From Wurfbainia villosa (taxonomy: Eukaryota; Streptophyta; Magnoliopsida; Zingiberales; Zingiberaceae): a DNA stretch of 64,000 nt. The notes under the pieces are model-generated. The model worked only from the letters and a program-made list of their open reading frames with translations. It had not been told where the DNA came from and ran no database searches. This document shows positions 10,572 to 20,700 of this stretch, piece after piece. Numbering within the stretch: position 1 is the first letter of the stretch; every line of letters begins with the position of its first letter. The stretch is from contig CM045991.1 of NCBI GenBank assembly GCA_025175895.1, positions 83,315,174-83,379,173 of the forward strand. Direction: 5' to 3'. Both the position numbers and the translations under genes were made by a program.

Positions 10572-11678
10572 TGTTGGGACGTAAAAGCATCGCTAGAGGG
10601 GGGGGGGGTGAATAGCGAGCGTAAAACTTTTCGTCTTTTCATTCGTTCGATTAAAACTATGAGTAATGAAGTTGAAAAATAAATAAGATAAATTTATTTT
10701 TATTTGGTTCACAACCCAACGATTGCTACTCTAAAGCCCCGTGATCCTTGATCGTGTACGAAGGGGCAATCCACTGAAGAGTCTCCTCCTCGTTGGAGGT
10801 AGGAGACAACGATCACAAAAATGAAAGCTCGAGGATGAGACAACAAACCTACCTCACCTCGTTACGATTAAAATCACGAATACAGTAAATAAAATAACCT
10901 AGTTGCTGCCGACGAAGAAGTTGTAAGCTTGGCATTGCATCAGCGTTATGACGGCGTTACGACGTTAGAGCTTTGACATTGCAGGAGCACTTTGAGAGCA
11001 AGACGGATGATCTAGGGTTCAAGTCCTCCCTTCCTTTTATAGACTTGTGTCTTGGAATACGTCTAGGTCCAGATCCTCAACTTGTGGTTCTTATCACGAG
11101 GTGGCACCTTATCTTATCGTGAAGTGGCAGCGTCAAACATTATCCTTTTTGACCATACGTATTTGGCTGATTCGTCGTCATCAGTCGACTGATGCACTTC
11201 ATCAGTCGACTGACATCAATCGACTGCCAATATCCAGCAATCGACTACCAACCTGATCACTTCCCTTCAATAAGAGGTTAGCATGGAATATGGTAAATAT
11301 GACGGTTCCTTACCATCCAATCTCAACTTAGACCTTCCATTGGAAGTCTTAGTCAGATCATCGCCTACGGTCGTCCCCGTACAGAGGACACGACCTTACC
11401 ATCTCTCTTCGCACTCGTGCTTACCTCTGATCCTTTATGACCTATCGCCTTGCTTCCGATCTTCACCTGTGTTCTTCGACTCCCATGAAGTTTTCCTGGT
11501 GTAGCCCGATCACCACGGTTTCCTGACTCTGGATTCTCTGAGTGTCGCTGACCTTCGGCTTAGCTTAACCATTTCTTGCACACTTAATTCAGCTCATGAG
11601 ATAACAATATGACTTTAACTTTGGATCTTTGTTATAATCAAAACCTAGGTTTGATTATCTGGTGCCCCTGCACCAACA
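10572..11678 (-). repeat. 5' LTR of element B
   Basis: Same family and order as 6626-7729. It holds perfect CAGTCGACTG copies near 11181 and 11203, a TATAAAA near 11036-11042 on the minus strand, and a 10-G run in the U5 box at about 10599-10608. Confidence 0.9.
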
Positions 11679-12419
11679 AACTCTTCTTACATTGCTATTA
11701 TCCAATCTGGTCAAGCAAAACATCATTAATTGATTTTGGTTCAATTTGAGAGATTAGGGCAACTTGATTAGTAGGATACCTATAAAAGGACCTAGTCCTT
11801 ACCCCTTGTGAAAGTTCTCCTATTACTTGGTCTAGAGGATGATTTTGATGAATTCTTAAGATCCTAGGAGGTGAATCACATTGATCATAGGTATCCTTTC
11901 TCTTTTCATCATCGGAATCTCATCTTCCTCCCTCTTGATCTCTACCCCCTAAATTTAAATTTTGAAGCCTTTAAGTAATGTCTTAATTTTTGGCATTGAT
12001 ATCTTTATCAATGGAGGATTTCCTAGGTTAGATACTAGTAGATTCATCAAATTCAATATTAGAGGATTCTTCAACCTTTTGAGTCCTCTTGTTGTATACT
12101 CTATACCCCATACTAGTAGATGAGTATCCAATTAGGATTCTTTCATCCGTCTTAGACTCAAATTTCCCTAAATTATCTTTGGTATTTAATATATAAACTT
12201 TGTAATCAAAGACTTTGAAATAATGAATTGTATCATTCCATAATTCAAAAGGTATTTTTTTCTAAAAACCTATGGATTAAGACACAATTTTGGATATAAC
12301 AAGCATTATTAATTGCTTCCACCCACAAATATCTAGGTAGAGAATATGTATTAAGCATTGTCCTAGCCGCTTCTTGTAGGGCACGAGATGTTCTTGGACA
12401 AGAAAATCATGCTTATATC
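11679..12419 (-). pseudogene. Y element integrase C-terminal region
   Basis: Minus-strand remains matching element A at 34560-35000: the stretch for NTKDNLGKFESK, LIGYSSTS and YNKRTQ, followed by the acidic, polymorphic linker before RT. Several frameshifts and stops. It joins 50013 onward if element A and one copy of TSD ATATC are discounted. It includes the AACTC TSD copy at 11679-11683 and the ATATC copy at 12415-12419. Confidence 0.7.
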
Positions 12420-12534
12420 TGTTGGTGCAACAATGCCCCAAGTATTTATATGTTTTGATGTTTGGATAATCATCTATAGTTAGGCAATATTTTGTGATCT
12501 AACCGTGAATGTGTTAAGTGATAGGAAATCCAAG

Positions 12535-12730
12535 TATGAAGACTTAGTGAAGGAAAGTCCAAGTATAATCTTGGCAAGAGAAGTCCAAGGAAAAGTCTTG
12601 GCGGCGTAAAGTCCAAGTGGACCTTGGCAAAGGAAGACCAAAGGCAAGGTCTTGGTAGCGTAAGTCCAAGCATGTAGTCTTGGCGGCGTAAAGTCCAAGC
12701 GGTCCTTTGGCAAAAGAGAAACCCAAGACA
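12535..12730 (+). repeat. AGTCCAAG...CTTGGC hairpin-forming array
   Basis: About six to seven degenerate units of some 30 bp, each pairing AGTCCAAG with a nearby CTTGG, so every unit can fold as a short stem-loop. The 3' LTR copy (48925-49145) has at least one extra unit. Element D has a related array at 53430-53710. Confidence 0.7.
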
Positions 12731-12775
12731 TGACGAAACCGAGGGAAGCTCTTAGAAGCAAGCGCAAGGATGAAG

Positions 12776-13025
12776 TGTTAGGAGATCGATTGGCCGGCTA
12801 GAGGGGGGTGAATAGCCCTCGTTCGTTGTTCGTCGTATTTTGTTCGTTCTCGTCTATAATTCTTGTTAGCGCAGCGGAATAACAATAATAATACTAACAA
12901 GAAACACAAGTACACACAAACAAAACACTACGATATACGTGGTTCGGAACCGAATGGTTCCTACTCCACGGGTGAGCTCCTCGAGCTCTAGTTATGCTCA
13001 CGGCACTAACTATAACAATCGATTG
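12776..13025 (-). mobile_element. Foreign LTR fragment within A 5' LTR
   Basis: About 250 bp found only in the 5' LTR, between two points (AAGGATGAAG and AGTGGAA) that in the 3' LTR flank an unrelated stretch of about 215 bp (49202-49418). It begins TGTTAGGAGATCG followed by CGGCTAGAGGGGGGTGAATA. That is the terminal signature of a minus-oriented Sirevirus-like LTR, and the layout that follows resembles the B LTR. It is probably the end of another LTR left after insertion and partial deletion. No TSD can be shown. Confidence 0.6.
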
Positions 13026-13245
13026 AAAGTGGAATGATGGCATAGAAGGTTCTCCAGTCAAGTGATCGCTTGGAGCACTCGACTAGTTACTCAATCAGTC
13101 GACTGATTGGCTTCCCATTGGGTAGTGACAATCGCAGATCCGGCTTGTCAGAAGCCATTGGATTGCATCAGCTACAACATCAGTCGACTGATGGAGACCA
13201 TCAGTCGACTGATCGAGGCTCAATGGGAAAAATCAGTCTCTTCTC

Positions 13246-13253
13246 TATAAAAA
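13246..13253 (+). promoter_or_regulatory. TATA box in A 5' LTR
   Basis: TATAAAAA, about 35 bp after the last CAGTCGACTG palindrome. The 3' LTR equivalent is at 49634-49641. It is the likely promoter for element A RNA. Confidence 0.7.
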
Positions 13254-13621
13254 GAGGTCATGGGATGCTTGAGGAGGCTAGTGCTTATATTCCAACCATA
13301 CTCTCAAGCTCTCAGGTTTTTCCTAAGCTTTCTAAGTGCTTTTAATCCCCCTCCTCTCTAATCTTCATCTTCATCTTTTGTAAGAAGAGGAGGGTATTGT
13401 AAGAGAAAGCTTTTTAGTGGAGAATTGCTTGGATTGATCCACATTAAGGATCACCATAGAGTAGGAGCTTAATTTCTGAACCATGTAAAATCTCTCTTGT
13501 TAGCGATTGTGTTTTTAGCTTCTTAATTTCATTTAGTATTTGTTTTGCGTTCGCTAACTTTTCTTGTAGAAATGAAATTAGGCTATTCACCCCCTCTAGC
13601 CTTCCAAAGATCCCCTATAAG

Positions 13622-13633
13622 TGGTATCAGAGT
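13622..13633 (+). promoter_or_regulatory. Primer binding site of A
   Basis: TGGTATCAGAGT starts two bases after the 5' LTR and matches the initiator-Met tRNA 3' end at 11 of 12 positions. Confidence 0.85.
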
Positions 13634-13673
13634 TCGGATCGTGTCGGAAGATCTAACAATCAACCAGAGCACA

Positions 13674-14891
13674 ATGGCATTTCATGACGGGTATAACATG
13701 GCGAGACTTCCATTCTTCGACGGCAATGACTTTGGATATTGGAAAGGTAGGATGGAATACTACCTTATGAATGATATTGACAATTTGTTTAGTATTGTAG
13801 ATGGGTTCGAGAAGCCGGTCGATGAGTTTGGAGTGCCACTACCAACCAAGGATTGGACAAGGGAAATGTCAAAGAAGGCGCAAGCAAATACAAAAGCAAC
13901 GACCACACTTCAATGTGGTCTATCAAAGGAGCAATTATCCAAGGTCGGGCCCTTCAACTCCGCTAAAGAACTTTGGGAGAAGCTTATCGAATTAAATGAA
14001 GGATCAAAGGAGACTAGAAGAGCCAAAAGAGACCTATTGATAGGCCAACTCCAAAGCTTCACCATGAAGACCAACGAGACCGTGAGCCAAATGCACGGTC
14101 GATTCGAGGAGGTAGTCAATGGACTACATGTAATAGGTGAGAAGGTCGACAACCGAGACCTTGTGAGGTATGTACTTCAAGCTTTCCCTAGAACAACTTT
14201 ATGGGCATCAATGGTAGATGCTTGTAAGGTGTCTAGCGACCTTTCATTAGTTAAACTAGATGAACTTTTTTGTGAATTTGAGTTGCATGAGCAAGCTAAT
14301 ACTTCTTCAAAAGAAAAAGGTATAGCTCTTGTTGTAGGGAAGAAGGACAAGAAGAAGAAAGAAGTCTCTTCTTCATCTGAATCCGAGGAGGAGTCATCTA
14401 GTAGTGATGAAGAGCTATCGGCAAGTGAAGTGACTCACTATGTGAAGAAGTTTGGTGGGAGGTCAAGGAAGCTCACCAAGAAGGATGTGAGGAGGATGTT
14501 CCAATCCTCAAAAGGTAAAACTTCTAGTAGTTCAATTTCTACTCCTAATGTTACTTGCTATGGTTGCAAAAAGAAATACATCAAGCCAAATTGCCCGGAG
14601 CTAAAGAAGAAGGAGGAAAAGGAAAAGAAGAAGAAGGACAAGAAGGAGAAGAAGAAGAAGGAGGCCATGGTAGCCCAAACGTGGGATACACAAAGCTTGG
14701 AAGATACATCGGATGAGGATGAGCTTTGCCACGTCACCCGTAATTTTGCACTCATGGCCAAGGAGGATGAAGCCGGAAGCTCAAGTGAAGAGTCATCATC
14801 ATCCTCAAGCGACGAATCGTCCTCTAGTGATGATGAGGTAAAAGACTCCCCTAGGATAGACTTCCTTTATGAAACCATTGCATGTCTTTAA
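13674..14891 (+). CDS. Element A gag, up to first in-frame stop
   Basis: Gag capsid/nucleocapsid polyprotein, 405 residues from the ATG at 13674. I chose this start because it follows the primer site and opens the conserved homology, although the frame is open further upstream. The N-terminal half has the UBN2 core: FFDGNDFGYWKGRMEYYL near residue 20, TLQCGLSKEQLSKVGPF near 80 and AFPRTTLWASMVDA near 175. Then come a Ser/Glu-rich tract, a basic stretch, the knuckle CYGCKKKYIKPNC near 300 and Lys-rich and acidic Ser-rich tails. The knuckle lacks its Gly-His and so is probably defective. It ends at a TAA where relatives have Lys (Y reads LKNAL), so the stop is secondary and the natural frame continues. 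Confidence 0.85.
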   Translation: MAFHDGYNMARLPFFDGNDFGYWKGRMEYYLMNDIDNLFSIVDGFEKPVDEFGVPLPTKDWTREMSKKAQANTKATTTLQCGLSKEQLSKVGPFNSAKELWEKLIELNEGSKETRRAKRDLLIGQLQSFTMKTNETVSQMHGRFEEVVNGLHVIGEKVDNRDLVRYVLQAFPRTTLWASMVDACKVSSDLSLVKLDELFCEFELHEQANTSSKEKGIALVVGKKDKKKKEVSSSSESEEESSSSDEELSASEVTHYVKKFGGRSRKLTKKDVRRMFQSSKGKTSSSSISTPNVTCYGCKKKYIKPNCPELKKKEEKEKKKKDKKEKKKKEAMVAQTWDTQSLEDTSDEDELCHVTRNFALMAKEDEAGSSSEESSSSSSDESSSSDDEVKDSPRIDFLYETIACL

Positions 14892-15287
14892 AATGCTCTA
14901 AATAAATTAAAATCTAGGATTAAGGATTTAAAAGTAGAAATTAAATCAATTAAGGATGTAGAAATTTCTTGTGATGATGCATGTTCACTTAGGAATGAAA
15001 ATAATGAACTAAGAAAAGAAATATGTGAACTAAGAGCATGCTTAGAAAAATTCACAAATGACTCCAAATACCTAGACATGATACTTAGGGATCAAAGGGA
15101 TATTTACAACAAGGCCGGAATAGAATATAGGCCTAAGGAGAAGGAAGTAGCTTTTACCTCCTTTGTTAGTAGGAAATCAACCATTAGGAGCAAGGTTAGA
15201 AAGGCATGGGTTCCTAAGAGCTATGTAGTCAATGTTACCGGTCCTAAGATTTGGGTGCCTAAGACTTGTATTTTTCATATTGTATAG
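14892..15287 (+). pseudogene. A gag C-terminal coiled coil and WVPK tail
   Basis: Same frame as gag beyond the TAA. It encodes a heptad-rich, charged coiled coil (about 14895-15080, including ENNELRKEICELRACLEK) and a basic tail with KAWVPKSYVVNVTGPKIWVP. It ends at a TAG (15285-15287) just before the protease. Y has a TAG at the same place (50847-50849), so this stop may be an old or functional gag/pol boundary; see findings. Confidence 0.7.
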
Positions 15288-15611
15288 GTAGAAGGACCAA
15301 GCTTGTGGATTGTTGATAGTGGTTGCTCAAAACATATAACCGGTGATGAGAGCAAATTTTTCAAAATCAACCATATTAGCAAGGGGACCGTGTCTTTTGG
15401 AAATAGTGGAAAACTTAAAATTCTAGGAAAAGACACAATTGAGGTATCCCCAAATCTTGCTATTCATAAAGTATTGTTAGTTAAAAATATGAAGATTAAC
15501 TTGCTCAGTGTAAGCCAATTATGTGACGTCAATTTTGATGTTCAATTTAACTCTTCTAAATGCTTTATAAGACATAAGACATCAAATGATCGCATGTTAG
15601 TAGGATATAGG
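15288..15611 (+). pseudogene. A protease and GAG-pre-integrase, cut by element N
   Basis: Aspartic protease start LWIVDSGCSKHITGD, with DSG as the catalytic motif, at about 15303-15350. It continues as the beta-rich protease body and NLLSVSQLCDVNFDVQF, the usual lead into the GAG-pre-integrase domain. The frame is open to 15611, where element N has inserted. The same frame resumes at 33817 after N and one TSD copy. Across the junction the sequence agrees with the uninterrupted homologue in Y (50452-50739). No recent lesion except the insertion is seen here. Confidence 0.8.
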
Positions 15612-16458
15612 TGAAGGTGGATGCTTCGGAGGCTCATTGGCTCCCATGTCCCCGGATTAAAATTTTCACTAATGAAAGAATTAATCCAGATGGGATGAGC
15701 TTCCTTTAGCACGACCATTTCGTCGTCGTGCTAACAACTTGAGTGGTCGCTTGAACAAACTAGTTGTTCAAGCAACACAACTCTTCTAGTTGGTTAGCCG
15801 CGGAAGAGACGACGGACGGATCGCCGGTTTTTGTGTTTGTCTTCGGGGTCCATGATTATACAATATATTTACTAATTCACACATGCATAATCAAAACATA
15901 AAAGAACATGCTCAGATCTGTAAATAAAGTTAAAATAACTTTATACCTCACGATCTTCTACCGTATGTCCTATCCTTCTCGTGGACGACGTGTGGACGAA
16001 GATCCTCCACGAGTAGAAGCCTTCTAGATCGCTTTCTTCTCTACCTTGTCCGCTGCGAACAAAGAGAAGAAACAACAAATTCCTTCCTATCTAGAACCGG
16101 CCACCAAATTAGGGAATTTGGTGCAACCGCCGGACAAGGAACAATTGGATGATGCGCCGACCAACTTCAAGAAGTGTTGCCGCCGGCCACTCTAGGATGA
16201 AGGGAGGAAGATGAATGCCGGCCACCTATGGAAGGAGAACCGCCGGCCAAGGAAGAAGGGAGAGGGCTCTAGGATGGGCGCCGGCTAAGTGTTGATGGAA
16301 GGAAGATGGGCGCCGGCCAACTTCAACTAAAAGGAAGAGTTGCCGCCCACTTCTTTTGCTCCAAAACCCTAGCCGCCCAAAAACCCTAGCCGCCCACTTT
16401 TTGGATGAGCCAAAACCCTAATTCTTCAATCTTATCTTGCCGCCGAACCTAAGCCTCT

Positions 16459-16466
16459 ATTTATAG
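16459..16466 (-). promoter_or_regulatory. TATA box in N 3' LTR
   Basis: Minus-strand TATAAATA, about 30 bp downstream of the 27-bp repeat array. The 5' LTR copy is at about 32539-32546. Confidence 0.65.
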
Positions 16467-16489
16467 AATTAGGCTTAAGCCTTCTTTAA

Positions 16490-16805
16490 TCTCCACCGTC
16501 GGATCTAGGGATTTAATCTCCACCGTCGGATCTAGTGTTTTATCCCAACCGTTGGATCTAGGGTTTCATCCCAACCGTCGGATCTAAGATTTCATCCCAA
16601 CCGTCGGATCTAGGGTTTCATCCCAACCATCGGATCTAGGGTTTTATCCCAACCGTCGGATCTAGGGATTTAATCCTAACCGTCGATTCTAGGGTTTCAT
16701 CCTAACCATCGGATCTTAGGGATTTAATCCCAACCGTTGGTTCTAGGGTTTCATCCTAACCATCGGATCTAGGGATTTAATCCTAACCGTTGGTTCTAGG
16801 TTTTG
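16490..16805 (-). repeat. 27-bp minisatellite in N 3' LTR, 12 copies
   Basis: The CCGTCGG-like core starts at about 16496, 16523, 16549, 16575, 16601, 16627, 16653, 16680, 16706, 16734, 16760 and 16787. The 5' LTR has the matching array at about 32576-32880. C has five to six copies. Confidence 0.9.
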
Positions 16806-17739
16806 TTTTACATTCTTAGATCTAGACTTCACAAGGATTATATTAGGCTACGATAGGGACCATAAGGAGGAGTTGGGTCTTGGCCACCCGATGGATCGGA
16901 ACCACACTAACTTGATCCATCAATGATGTTCCATTCCACTAGAGGATCATCATTGAACTACCTCACCAACCCCCATAAATCAATATGGGCTCCATATATT
17001 ATTTGTACATTAATCTCCCCGTGTTTAAGATATCGAATGTCCGTCAATTAATTGATTTACTGACCATCAATTAATTAACATCTAATTCCTCGAGTAGTAC
17101 CACTCAACCTTATCATCATGTTGACTAAGTCAACCAGCTGGGTTTACATGATGAACCTTATGAGCTCCTCAAGGGGACATCATCAACCTAATATATAGGA
17201 CACGGTTTCCTCCTATAATCAACGACACACCATGTAAATAGTATTATTTCCCAACTTACCAGGCATATTGATTTAATCCATCTAAATCTCACCCTCTGGT
17301 AAATCAAAGAAATAAATACTAAGTACATGTGCCCGTTATTATATCGGGATTAAGAGCATGCACAACATAATATCCGAGGTCCGATTCAATTATGTAGTCA
17401 GTACTAAATTGAATCACCTCTATGTCAGTCCTGCTCAATACATCTAAGTGTACTAGTGTAACTCTATGTTCAAGACAAAACAATACCAAGCTACACTACA
17501 ACCATGCCAATGGTTTGTCCAAAACCATCTTGGTTGTGAGCCTCTACTTATATTTTACAAGGGACTGATAACATGATCTTCTGTGCCACACCAAGCACCA
17601 TGTTATCTACAATATAAAATATTAGACAATATGCACACATATAATAAATATATAAAGTGCAAACAATGATCATGTGATTCTTATTTCAAAATAAAATGTT
17701 CATACAAAAGGAGCTAGGCTTTCAGTATACATTCCAACA

Positions 17740-17752
17740 ATCTCCCACTTAT
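17740..17752 (-). promoter_or_regulatory. Polypurine tract of N
   Basis: The minus strand reads ATAAGTGGGAGAT directly before the LTR TGTTGG, the usual primer for plus-strand DNA synthesis. C has the same tract at 38734-38746. Confidence 0.8.
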
Positions 17753-17772
17753 ACTAAAAGACTATGCCGTCA

Positions 17773-18138
17773 TCACTCTGCCATACATCTGATCCCCATG
17801 TCCTCCACATGCCTATCAAACGCTTTCGCTGGAAGGGCCTTAGTGAATGGATCCGCCAGGTTATCCTCTGATGCAATTTTGGCGACAGCAACTTCTCCTC
17901 GCTTTACGATCTCTCGTATGAGGTGGTACTTGTGCTCTATGTGTTTACTCGCCTTATGGGCTCGTGGTTCCTTCGAGTTTGCAACTGCACCACTATTATC
18001 ACAATAAATTGTGATAGTTCTGGGCAAACCAGGAATCACATCCAAGTCCATCAAGAAGTTCCTGAGCCATACAGCTTCCTTCGCCTCAGGTGCCACATAC
18101 TCAACTTCTATGGTAGAGTCCACGCATTTACCAGACAC
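17773..18138 (-). pseudogene. N RNase H, C-terminal part of pol
   Basis: RNase H of the copia pol, which would remove the RNA template during reverse transcription. This 121-residue frame holds TIEVEYVAPEAKEAVWLRNF near the start (standard form is TEAEYVA, so an acidic residue is changed), IYCDNSGAVANSKEP with the catalytic Asp, and KHIEHKYHLIREIV. It ends LADPFTKALPAKAFDRHVEDM, normal for the pol C-terminus. It is one frameshift away from the RT frame that ends at 18128. The homologue in C is 38767-39096. Confidence 0.8.
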
Positions 18139-19237
18139 TCCTCCATACTATGGCTCCACCTCCAAAAGTAAACACAAACCCCGAGGTAGACTTACTCTTG
18201 TCCCTATCTGATTGGAAATCCGAATCCGTGTAACCCACAGGGACTAATTGATCTGCCCGGTAAATCAGCATATAATCCCTAGTCCTTCTCAGGTACTTCA
18301 ATATATGCTTTACCGCAGTCCAATGTCCCTGTCCAGGATTGCTCTGATATCTGCTAACCATGCCCACGACAAAGCAGATATCCGGTCTCGTACATAGCAT
18401 AGCATACATAAGGCTTCCTACTGCCAAAGCATAAGGAACCGCCTTCATGTCCTCTATCTCCTTTGATGTTTTGGGACACATCTCTTTAGATAAAGGAACT
18501 CCATGCCTAAAAGGTAGAAAACCTTTCTTGGAGTTCTGCATGCTAAAACGAGCAAGGATAGTGTCAATGTATGAAGCTTGAGACAAGCACAACATCCTTT
18601 TCTTGCGATCCCTTATAACTTTGATCCCAAGGATGTGTCCCACTTCTCCCAAGTCCTTCATATCAAACTGTTTGGACAACCATACCCTTACATCTGATAA
18701 CACTTTGATATTGTTTCCAACTAACAAAATGTCATCTACGTATAGTACAAGAAACACCACTACGTTTCCGTCACATCTCTTGTATACACAAGGCTCATCC
18801 GGACTTTGAATAAATCCATATGACTGGATTACCTCAACAAAGCGGATGTTCCAAGATTTAGAAGCTTTCTTCAATCCATAAATGGACCGATTAAGCTTAC
18901 ATACAAGATGCTCTTTGCCTTTAGCAATGAATCCCTCTGGTTGCCGCATATAGATGTTCTTCTCAAGACTTCCGTTAAGGAAAGCTGTCTTGACATCCAT
19001 CTGCCAAATCTCATAATCCATATGAGCAGCTATAGATAAGAGAATCCGAATAGACTTAAGCATAGCTACCGGCGAAAAGGTCTCCTCATAATCGATACCC
19101 TCTTTCTGAGTATACCCTTTCGCAACAAGCCTAGCTTTGAAGGTCTCAACCTTCCCGTCTACTCCTCTCTTTCTCTTGTAGATCCACTTGCATCCAATGG
19201 TTTTTACACCATCGGGTGGTTCTACTAGCTCCCAGAC
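18128..19237 (-). pseudogene. N reverse transcriptase
   Basis: Copia RT, almost intact. The open stretch from the stop at 19238 to 18128 includes GCKWIYKRKRGVDG and KARLVAKGY upstream of the first Met at 19063. Then come QMDVKTAFLNGSLEKNIYM with the first catalytic Asp, YGLKKASKSWNIRF, the catalytic motif FLVLYVDDILL near 18740, and GHILGIKVIRDR. It continues through the RNase H start (GYTDSDFQSDRDKSKSTSG) until a frameshift near 18130. It is separated from the integrase C-terminal frame by a TAA near 19238 where C has a coding codon. Confidence 0.85.
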
Positions 19238-20140
19238 CTAATTAGAATCCATAGATTCTATCTCTGAATTCATCGCTCTTTGCCAAGATACCGCATCTCT
19301 ATCTTGGATTGCCTCGTCATATGTCCAGGGATCAGGTTCATGTTCACCAGGGACTAAGTCCGAAGACTCTCCCAAAAACATGAATCTCTCGGGTTGTCTA
19401 ACAACCCTCCCACTACGACGAGGTGCCTCCTGTGTATGCTCTGTGACACGCGGTGCAGTGACTTGTGGTGTCTCCGGTGGTACTGAAGTCAGGACTTCCC
19501 CTGTCAACTCCTCAAGAACAATCCTACTCGTGGGCTTGTGGTTCATCACATAGTCCTCCTCTAGAAATCTGGCATTCGTACTCACGATCACCTTTTGATC
19601 TCTAGGACTATAGAATAAACCACCCTTCGTTCCCTTAGGGTAGCCAACAAACAAGCATACTTCTGTACGAGATTCCAACTTACCAGCATCTCCCTTGACA
19701 TGTCTTTGGACTACTACTGAATATGTCTTAGACTAGGCTTTTCCATAACTCTGTGGGAGTAAGTCTTGACTTAGATGGAACCAAGTTCAGAATGTGTCTT
19801 CTCTTGTTTCGAGCAAACCCCGTAAGCGAATTAGGTAACTCGAATAACTCATCATCGATCGACCATCTCCATAAGAGTCCTATTCCTTCGCTCGCCACAC
19901 CATTTCTTTGGGGTGTGCCAAAGTCTGGACAATTGGGATTGAATCCCACCTCGATAAGTAACTCCTAAACTCTCCCAAGAGGTACTCACCACCACGATCG
20001 ATCGTAATGTCTTGATACTTTTACCTTGGCGGTTCTCCACATCGGCCTTGAATTCTTTGAACTTGTCAAAGCATTCGGACTTCATACATCAAGTAAATGT
20101 ATCCATACCTTGAATAATAATCTATAAAAGGCGAAGTATT
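19238..20140 (-). pseudogene. N integrase core and C-terminal region, scrambled
   Basis: Integrase region. The C-terminal frame 19678-19238 is good, with ESRTEVCLFVGYPKGTKGG, the VRFLEED-type block and an acidic linker. Between 19690 and 20140 the DDE core is recognisable only in pieces (KSECFDKFKEFKADVE; RRNRTLMEMV) with many small shifts. Compared with C (42703-43659), differences pile up at CTG/CAG sites. The third catalytic residue block, RSDRGGEY in C, is destroyed. This may be partly a sequence-quality problem. Confidence 0.75.
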
Positions 20141-20700
20141 CAAAGCCACCTCTTGCACGGATAGACATAGGACCACAAATCAGAATGAACCAATTCTAAC
20201 ACATCTTTGGCTCTATACCCCTTGGTCTTAAAAGGCCTCTTGGTCATTTTACCTTCCAAGCAAGATTCGCAGTTTGGGAGTTCCTCCACCACTAATGAAC
20301 CCAAAGGTCCATCAGCTATCAACCTTTGAATTCTTAGGTTAATATGACCAAGCCTTAGATGCCAAAGATATGTTTGGTTCATTCTTGAAGGTTCTTTTCT
20401 CTTATTAGACTTAGAAGATGAGTTATTGATTTCTATATGCATCGTGGGAGTTTTTGGTTCAAGAGTATATAAATTGCCAACCAATGTACCAGAACAGATA
20501 ATCTCCCTATTCCTTTTTATAACCACTTTATCATTAAAAGAAACAGAATATCCATCCATAAACAATTTAGAAACTGAAATTAAATTCTTTCTAAAAGTAG
20601 GTACATAAAGACAATTTCTTAAAACCAAAACTTTATTCCTATCAAAAGATAAATAAACGTCTCCCACTGCAATAGCTGCCACCTTTGAAGCATTGCCCAT
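20140..20700 (-). pseudogene. N GAG-pre-integrase and integrase zinc domain
   Basis: A 186-residue frame equivalent to C 44186-43602. It starts in the protease body (VGDVYLSFDRNKVLVLRNCL, NLISVSKLFMDGY) and runs into the HHCC zinc domain: YLWHLRLGHINLR, then PNCESCLEGKMTKR. It ends in the first catalytic Asp region, LELVHSDLW. The protease active site is missing: C has VDTGATDHVC about 20 codons upstream, whereas N jumps near 20749 straight back to the gag knuckle region, a loss of roughly 120 bp. Confidence 0.8.

Larger units (their letters stand above)
6626..11678 (-). mobile_element. Element B, gag-only Sirevirus-like retrotransposon
   Basis: A complete 5,053-bp element with TSD AACTC at 6621-6625 and 11679-11683. 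LTRs are 6626-7729 and 10572-11678 (about 1.1 kb each, very similar). The internal part is only 2.84 kb: a primer site, one gag region with zinc knuckle and coiled coil, then about 1 kb of non-coding DNA with reiterated polypurine tracts. There is no protease, integrase or RT. It fits the TR-GAG class (LTR elements carrying only gag). It must have relied on pol from another element, plausibly a Sirevirus such as A or Y. It lies in the RT/integrase region of Y, in the same orientation. Confidence 0.88.
12420..13619 (+). repeat. 5' LTR of element A
   Basis: Begins TGTTGGTGCAACAATGCCCC and ends GATCCCCTATA, where the 3' LTR has GATCCCCAACA, so the terminal CA has decayed. It contains a hairpin array (12535-12730), a foreign insert (about 12776-13025), CAGTCGACTG copies (13096, 13182, 13201), TATAAAAA (13246-13253) and the U5 box near 13582. 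Confidence 0.92.
15612..17739 (-). repeat. 3' LTR of element N
   Basis: On the minus strand this begins TGTTGGAATGTATACTG at 17739 and ends CATCCACCTTCA at 15612. It contains a 27-bp repeat array at 16496-16800 and TATAAATA on the minus strand at 16459-16466. GA-rich and GCCGGC-rich leader sequence with AAACCCTA telo-box-like motifs follows (16360-16440). Confidence 0.93.

Noticed and set aside
16490..16805. Regular 27-bp repeats resembling a CRISPR array
   Set aside because: Units are contiguous minisatellite copies in a plant LTR. There are no unique spacers of constant length, no leader and no cas genes.
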